NCBI GenBank assembly: GCA_032622095.1
Contig: CP136064.1
Span: 212,798,205-212,862,204, forward strand
Direction: 5' to 3'
Source of the DNA: Siphonodentalium dalli
Taxonomy: Eukaryota; Mollusca; Scaphopoda; Gadilida; Siphonodentaliidae
DNA: 64,000 nucleotides
Of this stretch, positions 47,601 to 57,478 are shown piece after piece. Made by a program: the position numbers and the translations under genes. The notes beneath the pieces are model-generated. The model saw only the letters and a list, made by a program, of their open reading frames with translations. It had not been told where the DNA came from and searched no databases. Every line of letters begins with the position of its first letter. Position 1 is the stretch's first letter.

Positions 47601-49046
47601 ACCAAAAAATGTCGGACAGACGTCATAATCGCAGGTGCACAGGTTCCCATGGTACTAAATATCTGTGCCAAGTTTAAACAAAATTGATCTAAAAATGTAG
47701 GAATAAAAGCTCTGACAAAATTATTATACATGTTGCAAAAAAAATTCTAAGTCATAAAAGGGGGATAACTCCACCAAAAAAAGTCCGACAGATGTCATAA
47801 TCGCAGGTGTACAGGTTCCCATAGTGGTTGATGTCTGTGCCAAGTTTCACGAAAATTTATCAAAAAACGACTGAGAAAAACTCCAGACAAATTTGTGTCC
47901 ATGGACGGACGGACGGACGACGGACAAGCTGACTCCAGTATACCCCCCCCCCCTAACTTCGTTGCTGGGGTATAATAACCAGGGATGCATCCCAAATAAT
48001 TTAGCCTGTACTGTGGTTATGGCCTGACTTCACATATAATCCCCGACAGAAGAAATATAGGCATGCATCACAAAGCAAGTGGGTGTAAGTTTTTCATGTC
48101 ACTGCTCACTTGGAAGCCCCATTTCTCTTATGCTAAGTGACATACAGAAATGCCATAAATAATCGACTGAGAGAATCTTATCAACAATTGTTCCTTCGAT
48201 GGAAGCATTTACAAACCTCTGGATATTTCTTGATTTCTTTCCATCTGCCTGGTGACATTGATGTGAAGAAGCAAATTTGTATTATGTACAAATAAACTAC
48301 TACCTTATCTAACACCAACATCATGGAAATCTTAACCAATCATCATTTTTGAAAACTGATCTGACAATGAAAAATAAAAATGTTTTAGCCCTAAATGGTT
48401 TTCGTCATCCCATTACTTTTAATGGGAAATCTAAACCAGAAATTTTATTAACTGGGGGTTACAAAACCTATTCTTATTACAAGTTCTGCCTATGAATAAC
48501 TGTAATAAAAAACAGGTTCCTCAGAACCTATAGGTTGTAAAATTGCTAGAGTACTTGTCACTTACTCTTCAATGATATGGGTGGAATCCATTCTGAAGGC
48601 TCATCATCTTCCACATGGTCAATCTCAGTAAAATCTTCAATAACTAAATCGTCAGATTCCTCCAATATGTGTTGTGATGTGTGAGAAATACTCTCATCTA
48701 GATCAATATGAGATTTTTCATCTGACTCATGAATATCGATATTGCTCTTTGAGCCAGGCTTTGAATGTTTCATATAATCCTCAAGAACACCTCCTTTAAT
48801 ATCAGTTGCTAGTCTGCGAGCCAAAAACTGTGTATTCTTTAGTGTTTTGTGCATGCAGCATCCTCGACAAGAAATAAGTGACTCTAATTTAGTCGGATAC
48901 ATGTATCTGTTGCTATCTGTTGCTATAGATATGTATATCCCAGCCACATGTTTTCGCATGGAAGAGTGAATGCATCTGGTTCTAGACACTACCAGACTGG
49001 TAAATTGTGTTAATACCTGATGTGCATTTGTTTGTGCAGAACACAT
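32463..49046 (-). CDS. MALSU1: Mitochondrial ribosome-silencing factor, RsfS/MALSU1 family (4 exons, 308 aa)
   Basis: Spliced on the - strand from 48566-49046, 46859-47037, 43654-43738 and 32463-32644; all junctions are GT/AG and phases join exactly (1, 0, 1). An in-frame TGA lies ten codons upstream of the ATG. Residues 1-43 contain no acidic residue and several Arg/Lys, as expected of a mitochondrial presequence. Residues about 95-155 are a long acidic linker. From about 163 on comes the RsfS (DUF143) domain: FDVEDIVDYLEKSNGQEICV, NYVDYMVIVCGKSARHMRGL, IRIEGLNSKEWMAIDLGNIA, and TRKLYDLESLWSVG. Members bind ribosomal protein L14 (uL14m) on the large mitochondrial subunit and block premature joining of the subunits. 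It is longer than human MALSU1 (234 aa as I recall), mostly because of the acidic linker. Intron 3 is 11 kb and full of repeats. Confidence 0.93.
32903..34566 (+). repeat. Direct duplication of about 380 bp, 1.3 kb apart (MALSU1 intron 3)
   Basis: Copies at 32903-33290 and 34199-34566 both start aggttacaatcaactaaat and share blocks through ggccgaggaattaacatag and tatattatacaccattca. The right copy then carries a 66-bp insertion before rejoining (aattatttagttgcttataa). LTRs were considered, but no TG..CA ends, primer-binding site or retroviral frame was seen between them. Confidence 0.7.
34840..35090 (+). repeat. T-rich dispersed repeat, second copy
   Basis: Resembles 10060-10380: ggtaggtaaggttg, a T-run with aatcatcatattctta, agaagtcaatccattctgag, ggggtttttaaaatag and ttttggccc. 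Confidence 0.5.
35285..35497 (+). repeat. Tandem-repeat block left of the large palindrome
   Basis: Starts tcagcacgtccatgcatgcg and continues ttgtccgcatgataacatga, atttcttgatatttggta, gaagacgcaggccaag-type blocks. The same start and units are found at 42445-43210, directly after the 6.9-kb inverted-repeat element. Confidence 0.65.
36480..37080 (-). pseudogene. FEN1/XPG-like family protein remnant, left arm
   Basis: Reading leftwards on the - strand: IGFHFFTGNNYLSSFFRKGK (position of the family's F-TGCD-..S..-GKGKK block, with GNN replacing GCD), then FWKLLER. A second frame gives LDSDT and LACALY, then MFQQKFENQQKVV, LPPCKESLILHSKRAHMI, EWRLATVAK and ALHGWTADRQPELFEP. That order is the C-terminal half of a large, mostly unnamed invertebrate protein family whose central domain resembles the FEN1/XPG nuclease internal region (GCD followed by a G-x-G-x-K-x-A-type helix-turn). 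Stops and frame changes break it, and the upstream catalytic half was not found. The family link to FEN1/XPG is inference from motifs. Confidence 0.68.
37660..38900 (+). repeat. Degenerate gtgactgtatggtcatg repeat field around a satellite
   Basis: Short loosely repeated units containing ggtatacagggagtgact and tatggtcatgggtgaggtg, roughly 40-90 bp long. The same field resumes after the hAT insertion at 39987-40750. Several long open frames arise only from the repeat periodicity. Confidence 0.75.
37800..38487 (+). repeat. 172-bp tandem satellite, 4 copies
   Basis: Copies start with gtgaataggtatacaggg at 37800, 37972, 38144 and 38316. Copies 1-3 are essentially identical; the fourth differs at a few bases (for example aggttaaccc for aggtgtaccc). 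As 172 is not a multiple of three, the open frames across it shift from copy to copy and are not genes. Confidence 0.92.
38910..39978. mobile_element. hAT-like non-autonomous element inside the repeat field
   Basis: Ends TAGAGATGGGCGGTA / TACCGCCCATCTCTA with an exact 8-bp duplication actatatt at 38902-38909 and 39979-39986. The subterminal regions at both ends are rich in accga / tcggta repeats (ataccgata, ggtatcggtat). No transposase was seen. The ends are of the TAGRGATGGGC kind known from hAT elements. Confidence 0.9.
39987..40750 (+). repeat. Degenerate repeat field, continued
   Basis: The same loose units as at 37660-38900 (gtgtacgggtatacacagg, gtgactatatgatcatggg). Confidence 0.7.
40915..41395 (+). 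pseudogene. FEN1/XPG-like family protein remnant, right arm
   Basis: The mirror copy, reading rightwards: LIGFHSFTDND, FWKLME, then NWVLDSDMITTLKELACALY, MNQARWIMFQQKFENQQKV, EESLILQSKRANMIAK, a stop, and WRLATVAKSTTPDVACHGW, ADRQPELEP. Here the LPPC segment is deleted. In-frame stops and deletions show it is dead. With the left-arm copy it forms a head-to-head, outward-facing pair. Confidence 0.68.
42445..43210 (+). repeat. Tandem-repeat block right of the large palindrome
   Basis: Starts tcagcacgtccatgcatgcg, as at 35285, then about four degenerate units of roughly 180 bp. Each has ttgtccgcatgataac, gcaatattcaacagaatttc, tgatatttggtatgtggttc, caggccaag and ggtccgatgatttttgatgg. Confidence 0.7.
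43654..43738 (-). CDS. MALSU1: MALSU1-like gene exon 3
   Basis: An 85-nt exon; acceptor tatctttttccag, donor GTAAGT. Encodes FKRRRSKSDPEFIRIEGL and the NSKEWMAIDLG block. A second copy of its 5' end and acceptor lies at 44078-44165. Confidence 0.92.
44078..44165 (-). repeat. Duplicated 5' part of MALSU1 exon 3 with its acceptor
   Basis: Repeats about 88 bp of 43717-43803 nearly exactly (tttacttcgtcttctctta, actggaaaagatataaata, atcttcaagcatcttat), i.e. the first 22 bases of exon 3, its splice acceptor and upstream intron, about 360 bp further upstream in the gene. It could act as a decoy acceptor. Confidence 0.8.
44260..45040 (+). repeat. Dispersed repeat in about 200-bp units (MALSU1 intron 2)
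   Basis: Units with gaaaattggcgga, ggaacccaaattcgaacttg, ctaataaacccacatac and gttatcatccggacaac. It ends in a cggacggacgcccgcccgg run and agggcgtataaa. Related single units at 32740-32900 and 34660-34770. Non-coding. Confidence 0.65.
45128..45435. mobile_element. Tc1/mariner-like MITE with triplicated inverted core
   Basis: Left end TACAGTAATGCTCTAAAATA. The interior alternates gagctttccgatgaatggc and its mirror around gactaaatcctgaaaaatta, about three times. The right end is degraded. Core shared with 18704-18923. Confidence 0.68.
45483..45572 (-). other. Possible orphan exon
   Basis: On the - strand an acceptor-like cttgttacag is followed by an open segment encoding EEIDHLYLLCVKDYFQKV and DERKYFSHFTR, then a GTTGTA donor-like site. 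The peptide looks protein-like, but it lies between MALSU1 exons 2 and 3, which already join in phase without it, and the MALSU1 family has no such insert. It may be an alternative exon or chance. Confidence 0.25.
46467..46780. repeat. Tandem pair and adjoining palindrome (MALSU1 intron 2)
   Basis: Two 80-bp direct units (aacttcgcagagtggattaa ... catcgcattgtaaagatcg). They are followed by an inverted repeat with arms of about 50 bp (gcatagtgtttctgaataac, ttaatccac) at 46636-46775. Confidence 0.7.
46859..47037 (-). CDS. MALSU1: MALSU1-like gene exon 2
   Basis: Acceptor ctgaatttcag, donor GTGAGT. Encodes RGKTGVFDVEDIVDYLEK through CGKSARHMRGLAEDLRWI, the most conserved half of the RsfS domain. 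Confidence 0.92.
47360..47965 (+). repeat. Dispersed repeat with C-run 3' end (MALSU1 intron 1)
   Basis: About three units of 170 bp with atgtaggaataaaagctc, gacaaaattatgca, ggggataactccac and gtcggacagacgtcataatc. It ends ggacggacggacgacgg, a C run and ttgctggggtataataa. A piece of the same family follows exon 3 at 43430-43620. Confidence 0.65.
48566..49046 (-). CDS. MALSU1: MALSU1-like gene exon 1
   Basis: Encodes residues 1-160: presequence (MCSAQTNAHQVLTQFTSLVV...) and the acidic linker (DIHESDEKSHIDLDES ... EIDHVEDDEPSEWIPP). It ends after ...SLK + A at a GTAAGT donor; the frame happens to read on to a TGA only 8 nt later, so it looks like a complete small gene if splicing is ignored. 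Confidence 0.9.
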
Positions 49047-49164
49047 TTTGTTTCCTTCTATAGAGCTGTATACTCATGTAGTATCTGCAAGAAACAAAAA
49101 TTTTTTTTAACAGTAGATATAAATTAAGGAAGAAACATTATTTTTCTTCTAACAACATTAAAAG

Positions 49165-49250
49165 CATTGATCACCCTTCACTCATGCCACATTATGGGAA
49201 CTATTTTCACCATTTTCAGCAATGTGGAATGAGTGAAGAGTGACTGGAAC
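49165..49250. repeat. Short hairpin upstream of MALSU1
   Basis: cacccttcactcatgccacatt is mirrored by aatgtggaatgagtgaagagtg (arms about 23 bp). It lies about 120 bp upstream of the start codon, so it may be in the promoter or 5' UTR. Confidence 0.55.
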
Positions 49251-52109
49251 TGTTTTATTGTTACTTGTGAAAAAATAGAGCTCATATCTTTATACCTCAC
49301 TACAGACTGAACTTTGAACATTTCACTATGGTACCAATTATTTTTAACAGGTTGATTATAACTGTGTCAGCAAAGCTAGGATGCACACCCTTGTGTCAAA
49401 TTGTCCACATCGGAGCTATTCCCCACCATGACATTAAGGTGAAAAGAAATTGTCAAAACATCATATGTGCCTTTAAATTTATAACAAGCACTGTATATAT
49501 GAATTGCTGTCAAGATGCGACAGGGTGCAAGTTCAACTAAACATATGCAGTTAGGCACATATGTTGTGACAAGTCTTTCAACAAATCTACTCAGATACTG
49601 TTTATTAATAAACTAATGCATTTTATAAGCCAACAAGACAGCCTAAATAATCGCTGTTATATCAGATAGCAAATAGCGGTCTCTTTGAAAAGCCGATGAA
49701 AATCCTATCAGATATTTCTCGAGCTGTCACAGAGATTTCTTTTCTGTATTGATGTAATTCTCCCAATTTTATTGATTATTGCTCAGACCATGTGCGATTT
49801 AATTGGTTTGTGACGTAACAGATCGTATCAAGTCGGAATCCAATCTGTATATTAAGCCTATAGCAATTACAAACACTGCTTAATAGTGGTTGGTTATATT
49901 GAAATTGAGAGATCGGAGGTCAATGACATGTCGATAATTTCCCACACATAGCGAAACATGAACAAATCATATAATACTGAATACAGACGACATAATAACA
50001 TTATCCATAATTCATTATACTGTTTACATGTAGTCACACTTTCACATGCCCATAATTGAATTGAAACAGAAAATGATCATAATAAACATTAAAAAATAGT
50101 TCAATATTGAATCAATGATTACAGTCATAATCATTTTGACAAGAGGGACGAGTAAACGGGTGGAGAGCAATCGCTCCCGTCTCCTGGGAAGGACTGCATG
50201 TACGTTCTATGTCCATGGCACGTCACTGTGGTGTTACATAATTTATTAGCCATAGGCGCCTAGTTTAACTCCCCAGAATATAATAAACTTCAAACCGGTG
50301 TTTCAATTTCTCACATGGAAAGCATGACAAAAGTGTTACAGGACTCTTAGCTACTCATGCGAGGCTCAGCGTGATTAATCACAACCCAAAAGGGTTGTTT
50401 TACGGTATTGCGTAAGCGATGCAAGTATAGTTGTGACGTCAGTAATTTCTATACCCCATCAACATGAAAAAATTGTTTTTACATCTGGCCGCCATGTTGG
50501 AATAGAATTGACAAATTAATAAAACGAATTTATTTTTCTTCTTCGATCAGCCTCCCCATAGCAACACTATTAAATTTGAAACACAAAATCAACCTTATTC
50601 AAAATTAAATGCTTAATGTGGATTTAGCTGACACGGGCGCATAGCATTCGGCAAACCTCGCCAGATTCCGTACCGTTAAAGTTTGAAAATTACGTCCCCT
50701 GGCAGGCCATAGCAACGTTGGAAATGATGATGTAATTTCTTTACAAAATGGTGGCGCTCTCTTATTTGCGAAATTTGAAATTGAATTGCTTGTTATTGTT
50801 ATCGCTCGTATGTTAAATGTACAACGGTATCACAGCACGTAAGCGTTAAGAACAAACGAGAAAGCACAAGCGAAGATAGCACAACGAGCCCATTACTGGA
50901 ATGACTTTAGAGTCAAAGCAGTCAAAAGAAGAAGAATAACAACAACACTAGAACTTGTTTTGAACTTGGAAGTTTAAAAGTGAAAATCAGTCAATCGGAA
51001 AGAAACTCAATGACGAATCTGTGACTGAAAAAAATATGAAAATGAAGGTCACTGGAGTGAAATGTGAACTGATCACCACGGCGATTTGACTTGTTCTGTT
51101 ATTGTTCAATTTTAAGTCTGTTTTCACCTGGACTGGTTAGACTTAGAGTTGCAACTGCAAGCGGCAAATTGTTCAGTCTACTAACTAACTACTTCTCTAA
51201 ATAGTAAATTTAATTGTTGATATCTAACACTGTCAGGTCAAGCCTCAACTTGGGTCAAGGAAATCAGATAATGGACATTTTAGAGCTGACTGATTTACTC
51301 ATTTACTCAGTATAGACAGTATAGTTCAGTCATGAACCGTTGAATGTAGCACGTAGCTGGAACTTGTGGAAGCAGTATTCGGTGAAAGCGGTCATTTGGC
51401 CTTCTAATCTAATAATATTAGGATTGTATTAGTCAATTTAGTGATTACAGATTAGTAAATTTAGTTATCAACGACTTCAGGCTCAGACTCACCCACTCAC
51501 TCTGAATGTGACTCAGGTCAAAATTCAATTCTAGCCATCTACTGAGCAGTCAACACACAGATGTAACAAACATGTAAAGCCCAGTGAATTGGTGACTAAC
51601 AAAGTGAGTCGTTTATCTTCTTGTTGAGTGAAGGAAAAGAAGAACATCTCCCAATCCCACTTGGTCTCGGCACACTGCAGAGTTCATGCAGTGACCGGTG
51701 AGAGGATATGCTTCTGGGCCAACTTTCCATCTGTGTGTATGAATTCTGTTTCCTGTGATGGACGCATCAAGTTAAATATAATAATTATAATGCACGGTGA
51801 TTAGTTTTAGCATTCTCACATATTAAATAATTCATGATTTTAACACTGTGTTCTCGATTTAAACCTTAAGCATTAAGCGGGAGCTTGACCAGCATGGCTA
51901 GCATATATATTAACTAGTGGCTATTTGTGGAAAAATTATTAAATATAGCCCTGCGTACTTGCTATTGTCGACTTGACACATTGGGATTGGAATAATATGT
52001 ATGCTAAATATAATAATTCCAGGCCAACTTAGTTGAACTGTCACGACATTCTTGTTATACATGTACATGACTAATGAGGCAATCATATAAATGTTTAATC
52101 TAGTAGCAT
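49251..52109. other. Intergenic, no gene recognised
   Basis: No convincing exon or repeat. Between about 50390 and 51740 the sequence is less AT-rich in places and lacks recognisable repeats; a promoter or 5' exon of a gene beyond my recognition cannot be excluded. Confidence 0.4.
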
Positions 52110-52660
52110 TTTCTCAGACCATGCCATGAATATCTATGTATCTATGCCCGTCAAGAATGATATATTCCACCAGTACAAAGTTTTTTCTGTTGCGATAGGG
52201 AAGTAACTAGTACAGTTAATAAATTATGAAGTACCTTTCATTAATAATGTGTGTCATATAATGTGAAGATCCAACTTTGAAATGGCAAGATTTAAATAAG
52301 ACTTTGTGGTGGATTTTCCTTTGCGTCCCTTATACTAATGTCATTCCTCCTGGGCAATTATTAAAATGTTTATATACTATCAGATGCCTAACAATAGTGT
52401 CAGCATGTGCCGCATGATTAGTAATTTCAGATAAAATTCTCAACGATCATTAAGTTTTTTCGCATAGGGACATATATAGAATTAAATTGAAATAGAATTA
52501 AATTTCCATCAATATTGTTAATTTCAGTCTAGGTCTCCGCTATGATGGCGCTATCACTATTATTGACCATCACAATGCTTAGACATCTGAGAGTACGATA
52601 TAAGCTCACAAAAGTCATGAACAAGCATGCAATCTCGAGCTGGGACCACCCTTAATACTT
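52110..52660. mobile_element. MITE family H, copy 2, degraded
   Basis: Matches 16473-17151 block by block (gaccatgccatgaat, tattccaccagtacaaa, ttaataatgt, gtgaagatccaactttgaaa, atgcaatctcgagctggga). The terminal TTAA is lost. Confidence 0.6.
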
Positions 52661-53034
52661 GTTTCTCACCATCTACTTCACAGAAGGGGTCACCCCTAAG
52701 TAGTAACCGTATAGGAAACACACCGAACATACCACTATTGCACAATGACATCAGTTTGTTTGATCTAAATTATTTAGCCCCAAAACAATAGTCATTTGGC
52801 AAATTATCTCATTCTTTTTCGAAGTGCCTGTCATCTACTGAAGTTGGATCCTACCAGGGCCATAAATTATGTCTCATTGAGTCATTGTGTCCCATCCATG
52901 TAAATCGCTGAAAGTCAAGCATACATAAACCTCTATAAATAAATCCGATGTGGCTATGTGAAATATGCAATAAATCCCCGTTTTCATAAAAATGTATTCA
53001 GTATTATATGTAAATTTATCCACTAAAGATATTT
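52661..53034. other. Non-coding stretch
   Basis: Nothing recognised. Confidence 0.4.
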
Positions 53035-53490
53035 TTCCCTTGAAGGTCCTCAATCCGAATCAATAGTCCCCATATCATCAGATTCCAACAACAAGAAGAT
53101 TTTTTTAAATTCCCCTTCAGTTGACAAAATTAATTGCTCGAAAATAATGCTAACTGCAGTCAATTATGGCATAAAATTGACAAAAACCTGTAATTTATCA
53201 ACTTTTTGCTCAACGAATATTGCTGGTTTGTCAAACATCTGACACACACACAAAAAAACCAGTTGATTTTAGAGTTATCCATCTCCATCTGCAATTTGGT
53301 CAGAGAAAGTATTCTCGTCTGCTGTTTGCTGGGCCACGTAAAATTTAAATGATAGATTTAAAAAATCGGTATCTGATCACTCTGAGCTTTGATGTTGTGG
53401 GTTCCTCGACTTGAATCAAATATTTTTCACCTCCGAAGTCAAGGAAATAGTAATCTGCGAGGGTTAATTCGGATTGAGTACCTTTAAGAT
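53035..53490 (-). repeat. Dispersed repeat family F, copy 2
   Basis: Ends ccttgaaggtcctcaatccg and ggattgagtacctttaag are inverted, suggesting a MITE with about 20-bp terminal repeats. The interior matches 1348-1610 in reverse. Confidence 0.65.
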
Positions 53491-53829
53491 TGCAAAAATT
53501 AAATAAAATAATTTTGCCTTGAAAATTGGTTGCTTGGCCAGATTCAACCTTCACCTGATGATTGCATTTTGAAGAAATATAGTAACATGTGCTATATGGC
53601 TAATATCTCTTGACTGGCACCATGGATATTGGTCTGGAAATTAGAGAAATGTTAGAGGCAATATCTCACTCTGACCCATGTCTAACTGTGGCCCACATTC
53701 CCACATTCCTCTATATCTGGTGCTGCAACATATTCTCGTGCAAATATGTTTATTTGTACCTAAATATTCACATATGTTCATATTTTTTTTATTTATTTAA
53801 ATTTGTTTAAATAAAAATTTAGAAAAACT

Positions 53830-53950
53830 AACGCCATTATACACTCTGCCAGGGCACCCTGAGTCACCACACCAAATTTCGTTGAAATCTGAGCACCAAT
53901 ATAAACAAAGACATGTTGGTCTCAACTTTACTCTAGTATTATATATGTAT
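53830..53950 (+). mobile_element. RTE-like 3' tail fragment
   Basis: caccacaccaaatttcgttg then aaatctgagcacc, comparable to 10395-10525. No coding part. Confidence 0.4.
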
Positions 53951-54024
53951 ATATAGACAGTCCCATGAAACATGTATACATTTATTGATGAACGTGTCAT
54001 GGGCTCTTCATACAGGATCAGGTT

Positions 54025-54590
54025 CATTATTCCGAAGGTTCCATATTCCGAAGGGTCGCTATTCCAAAGGTTCTTATTCAGAAGGTTCGCTATTCTGAAG
54101 GTATGCTATTCTGGGCGTATTTAACCAGAAAAGATGGACAACTCTAATACCAAGTAGTTATTATTACCACGATTTTACAGTTATCCATCGTTATCTGGAA
54201 GACCGCCCGTTTGACCTCGCCCTGGCACGATTAGGCTCAGAAACAATAAAAATAGCAAACTGCAAAGATCGATATCTAATTACTCTGAGCTTTGATGGGT
54301 TGGTACGACAGTCACACTAATCAAATATTTTTTTCCCACCGAAGCCAAAGAAAGAGTAATTTAGCAGCGTCTTATCGGATTGAGTACCTTTAAGTTATTT
54401 CCTTCATAAAAAGAGTCTTATGATAAAGAACCCTCTCAATACTTTAGAATATAGATAATAGAATGAAACTTCAAAATAACAAGTTATAAAAACCTTCTGA
54501 ATATTGAGGCATATAGAGAACCTTGGGAATAGCGAAACTTCGGTATAATGAACCTTGGGAATAGCGAACCTTTGGACATAGAGTGACATG
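54025..54590. repeat. Inverted 18-bp repeat arrays enclosing family F copy 3
   Basis: Left (54030-54115): about five units like attccgaaggttcgct. Right (54480-54580): the mirror, aatagcgaaccttggga units. Between them (54120-54400) is a family F copy ending ggattgagtacctttaag. This reads as F nested in an element with array-type ends. Confidence 0.6.
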
Positions 54591-55624
54591 TCGCCGTCCT
54601 ACGGCCCATACGCACTGGCGTGATCGTATATCCCAAGTTGGCCAGAAATACAGGCACCCCTATGAAACATACATTTATCATTTTATAGATGGACGTACAT
54701 TATCGGGTGAGGCGGCAATCTCACACGACTTCCCAGTCGAGTAAATTTTGGGCTGAAGTTTGTTTTAATGTGGAGAGTGTTTGGGCGAAAAGATCGAAAG
54801 ATCTTCTCCTTCACCGATGCCCACTCTGAATATACGGACGGACTCCGACCATTTAAGTGAACGTTCAGACGACCACGATACAATCGTAAGTGGAAAGATT
54901 TCCGTCGTAGGAAGTAAGGCCAAATAAAAAAGATAATATGTTTCCGATAACGGAGAGAAAAAATTAGGGTAGGTAGGTAGGGAAATGTTTTTTTTTAATT
55001 ATTTTTTGATATTTTTTTCCAGCTGCAGAAATATTGAACTACCTCGACCGAAATGACATAAAATGCCTACTTGTGTTGTAGGGAAAGTATTACTTGTGGA
55101 AATATACATTAACATTGAACAAGATATCAAACTTGCTGTTATTCTTAATAGTGTGTTTCAGTATTCACATACTGATTTTGGCCATAAACTCAGAGGGATG
55201 GGGCTCGGAATTTATGTCCGAAAATATTTTAGAACCTATATATTTGAATTGTTCATATGGGATATTCTGCCTGATTGTTGAAGATGTCAGTTGGGCTGAA
55301 GGGGGTCACTCACCAAATAAAAGTGCTGAAGGGTATTTTACGGTACACAGGTTTTGAAAATCTGCTGAAGGGTACACAGGGTTTGTGATCAGCACTAATG
55401 CAGTTACTTTAAGTGTGTTCCCGAAAGTCTGGCAGCCACCAGCAGTTCGTCTTCAGTTAATTTTAAATTTCCTTGCAACCTATACAAAGATCCTCTAACA
55501 GAAATCATGACAAGACACGAATATACTGTTCAGCACATTTTCAAAACCTGTGTAGCATTAGTTGGTGTCAATTATAAAAGCAAGTTTATCAAAACAAAAC
55601 ATTTATTTTGAACAAAATAATATA

Positions 55625-55948
55625 TTAAAGGGGTACTGTACCCTGAATCCGGTTATTTGTAGGACTATCTCCTTGTATACTCAACAGAATATATGCAACA
55701 AATCACTGTTACAAATGAATGAATTTCACTTATGTGCTCTATGAATGGTGCAAACAACATGGTAAGTATATTGAAAATGAATTTATGACTCCAGTCATAT
55801 AAATTACCATGTTGTTTGCATCATTCTCATAGAACACATCAGTGTATTTGGCACTAATCCATGGCTCAAATGCATTAATTTGCTGCATATATTCTCTTGA
55901 GTATAAAAGGAGATGGTCCCATAATTGGCAGATTCAGTACCCCTTTAG
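55625..55948. mobile_element. TTAA MITE, family C copy 3
   Basis: Left TTAA-AGGGGTACTGTACCC; right mirrored cagtacccct followed by TTAG (one change from TTAA). Internal inverted tactcaacagaatatatgca. Resembles 15688-15997. Confidence 0.78.
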
Positions 55949-56504
55949 ATAGCACCCAGCATTTTTAAATGTGTGCAAAAGAAACATGGTGGGTGAAGCA
56001 ATGAAGTGTACCAGTAAAATGTTGTTTGAATATTAAGTGTCAAACGAAATGTAAATGTACATTTCTCATGCTGTCAAGAAAATAATAAATGGGCATGCAT
56101 GTTTATTTGGAACTCATGAATATGTTCCATAAGTCCCAAACAAGGCATAATGGTAAAGCTGCAGGCATGAGATCCACTCTCTTGAAATTAAAATTGCAAG
56201 ATTTATGCCTTACAATCCACAACCCATCACACACCTGTGGCTTTTGAGACAACTGTCACACTTCATGTCACTTATCACAGGCTTATGTTAGAAACCATGT
56301 GTTTTGCACCTAATGATTATCAATATTTATGAGCATTGGCGGTCAAAACATTATTTTTAGGGTCGGTCGATGTACGGAAACATATTATCTTTTTTATTTG
56401 GCCTAACCAGTACTCGGTAGTTGGACTGAGCATGCTAACGTCAAAATTGTAGGTAAAAAAATAATATCAAGCAGTTTGATTTTAGATGCCAAATCGTGGC
56501 GTAT

Positions 56505-57250
56505 CCTTGGATGCAATTTATCTGATCTTCGATTTTGAAGATCCCCCGATTCCTACCGAAAGATATTCGGCATTACTCGGTTTGACGTCTTGGTGTATTC
56601 TGCACATACTCCGAACAGATCCCCAATTTGTAACACCCGAGCTACGGGACATAACTCTAATCCATACATGCCAAGTTTCATAAATGAATTTCGCCGTATT
56701 GAAGGAACAAACACCACAGTCAAGTCGAAGCGTGAAATGTGTACCTATTTAAGCACTGTATAAATAGGTCGCGATTGATAGTGCAGTGAACACGAGTATA
56801 GCATGTTGGAATTGGGGTTTTCAATAGTAACAATTTTTTTATTTACTTTGTGCGCTTATTTTTTTTTTTTAAAGTCTTTTTCGTAACGTCTGGTGGCGTT
56901 CTACACCACCGTAACTGACTGTTCTGTGTCTGTTCAAAGTCAAACTCTAGACGTATATAAATATCGTCTGCATGATTAAAAAACAATTTTCATTCATGAT
57001 TAATTGACATTCAATAATTAACTAATTGTTAATTCGTCTTTATTATATATACGGTATAATCGCAGAGTACACAAATAAATGTAAATTATAACATCAAATA
57101 AAATACACAACTGCAGTCAACATCAACAAAAACAACAGCGAAGTATACTCAGATCTCCGATGTTGAAGATCCCCCGGAGATACCCGAATCGGCTCGGCAA
57201 TATTCGGGGGATCTTCAAAATCGAAGATCCGCATCCTTGCTCCTTGGATA
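56505..57250. repeat. Inverted pair around cttcgattttgaagatc
   Basis: tcttcgattttgaagatccc near 56526 and gggatcttcaaaatcgaaga near 57212. A second weaker copy (tccgatgttgaagatcccc) is near 57155. The spacer is non-coding. Confidence 0.5.
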
Positions 57251-57478
57251 CCTCCACACTTGCGACATAATCGCAGTCGTGTGTACGTAAAAATCGTAGT
57301 TGGAAATGACTGGCGTAGGGTAGTCAATCACAATTCACATGCTTTAGCCTTTAGGAACATCCTACGATATCATAATGTATGACGACATCAGAATCGTCTG
57401 AACAAACTATCCACGATCTCGTCGGGCCCGATTCCACCACTTACGATTGAATCGTGGTCGTCTGAACGTTCACTAAAT

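Larger units (their letters stand above)
54851..57478. mobile_element. Candidate DNA transposon of 2.6 kb with 43-bp inverted ends
   Basis: The left atttaagtgaacgttcagac...aatcgtaagtgg is mirrored on the right by ccacttacgattgaatcg...gtgaacgtt-type sequence (57436-57478) with few mismatches. The interior has no transposase that I recognise and contains a family C MITE and a second inverted pair (about 56500 / 57240). Target duplication not identified, so this is a candidate only. Confidence 0.5.

Noticed and set aside
48558-49046. A self-contained 162-residue gene
   Set aside because: Its last codons run through a GTAAGT donor and the spliced continuation (exons 2-4) gives a full RsfS domain in phase.
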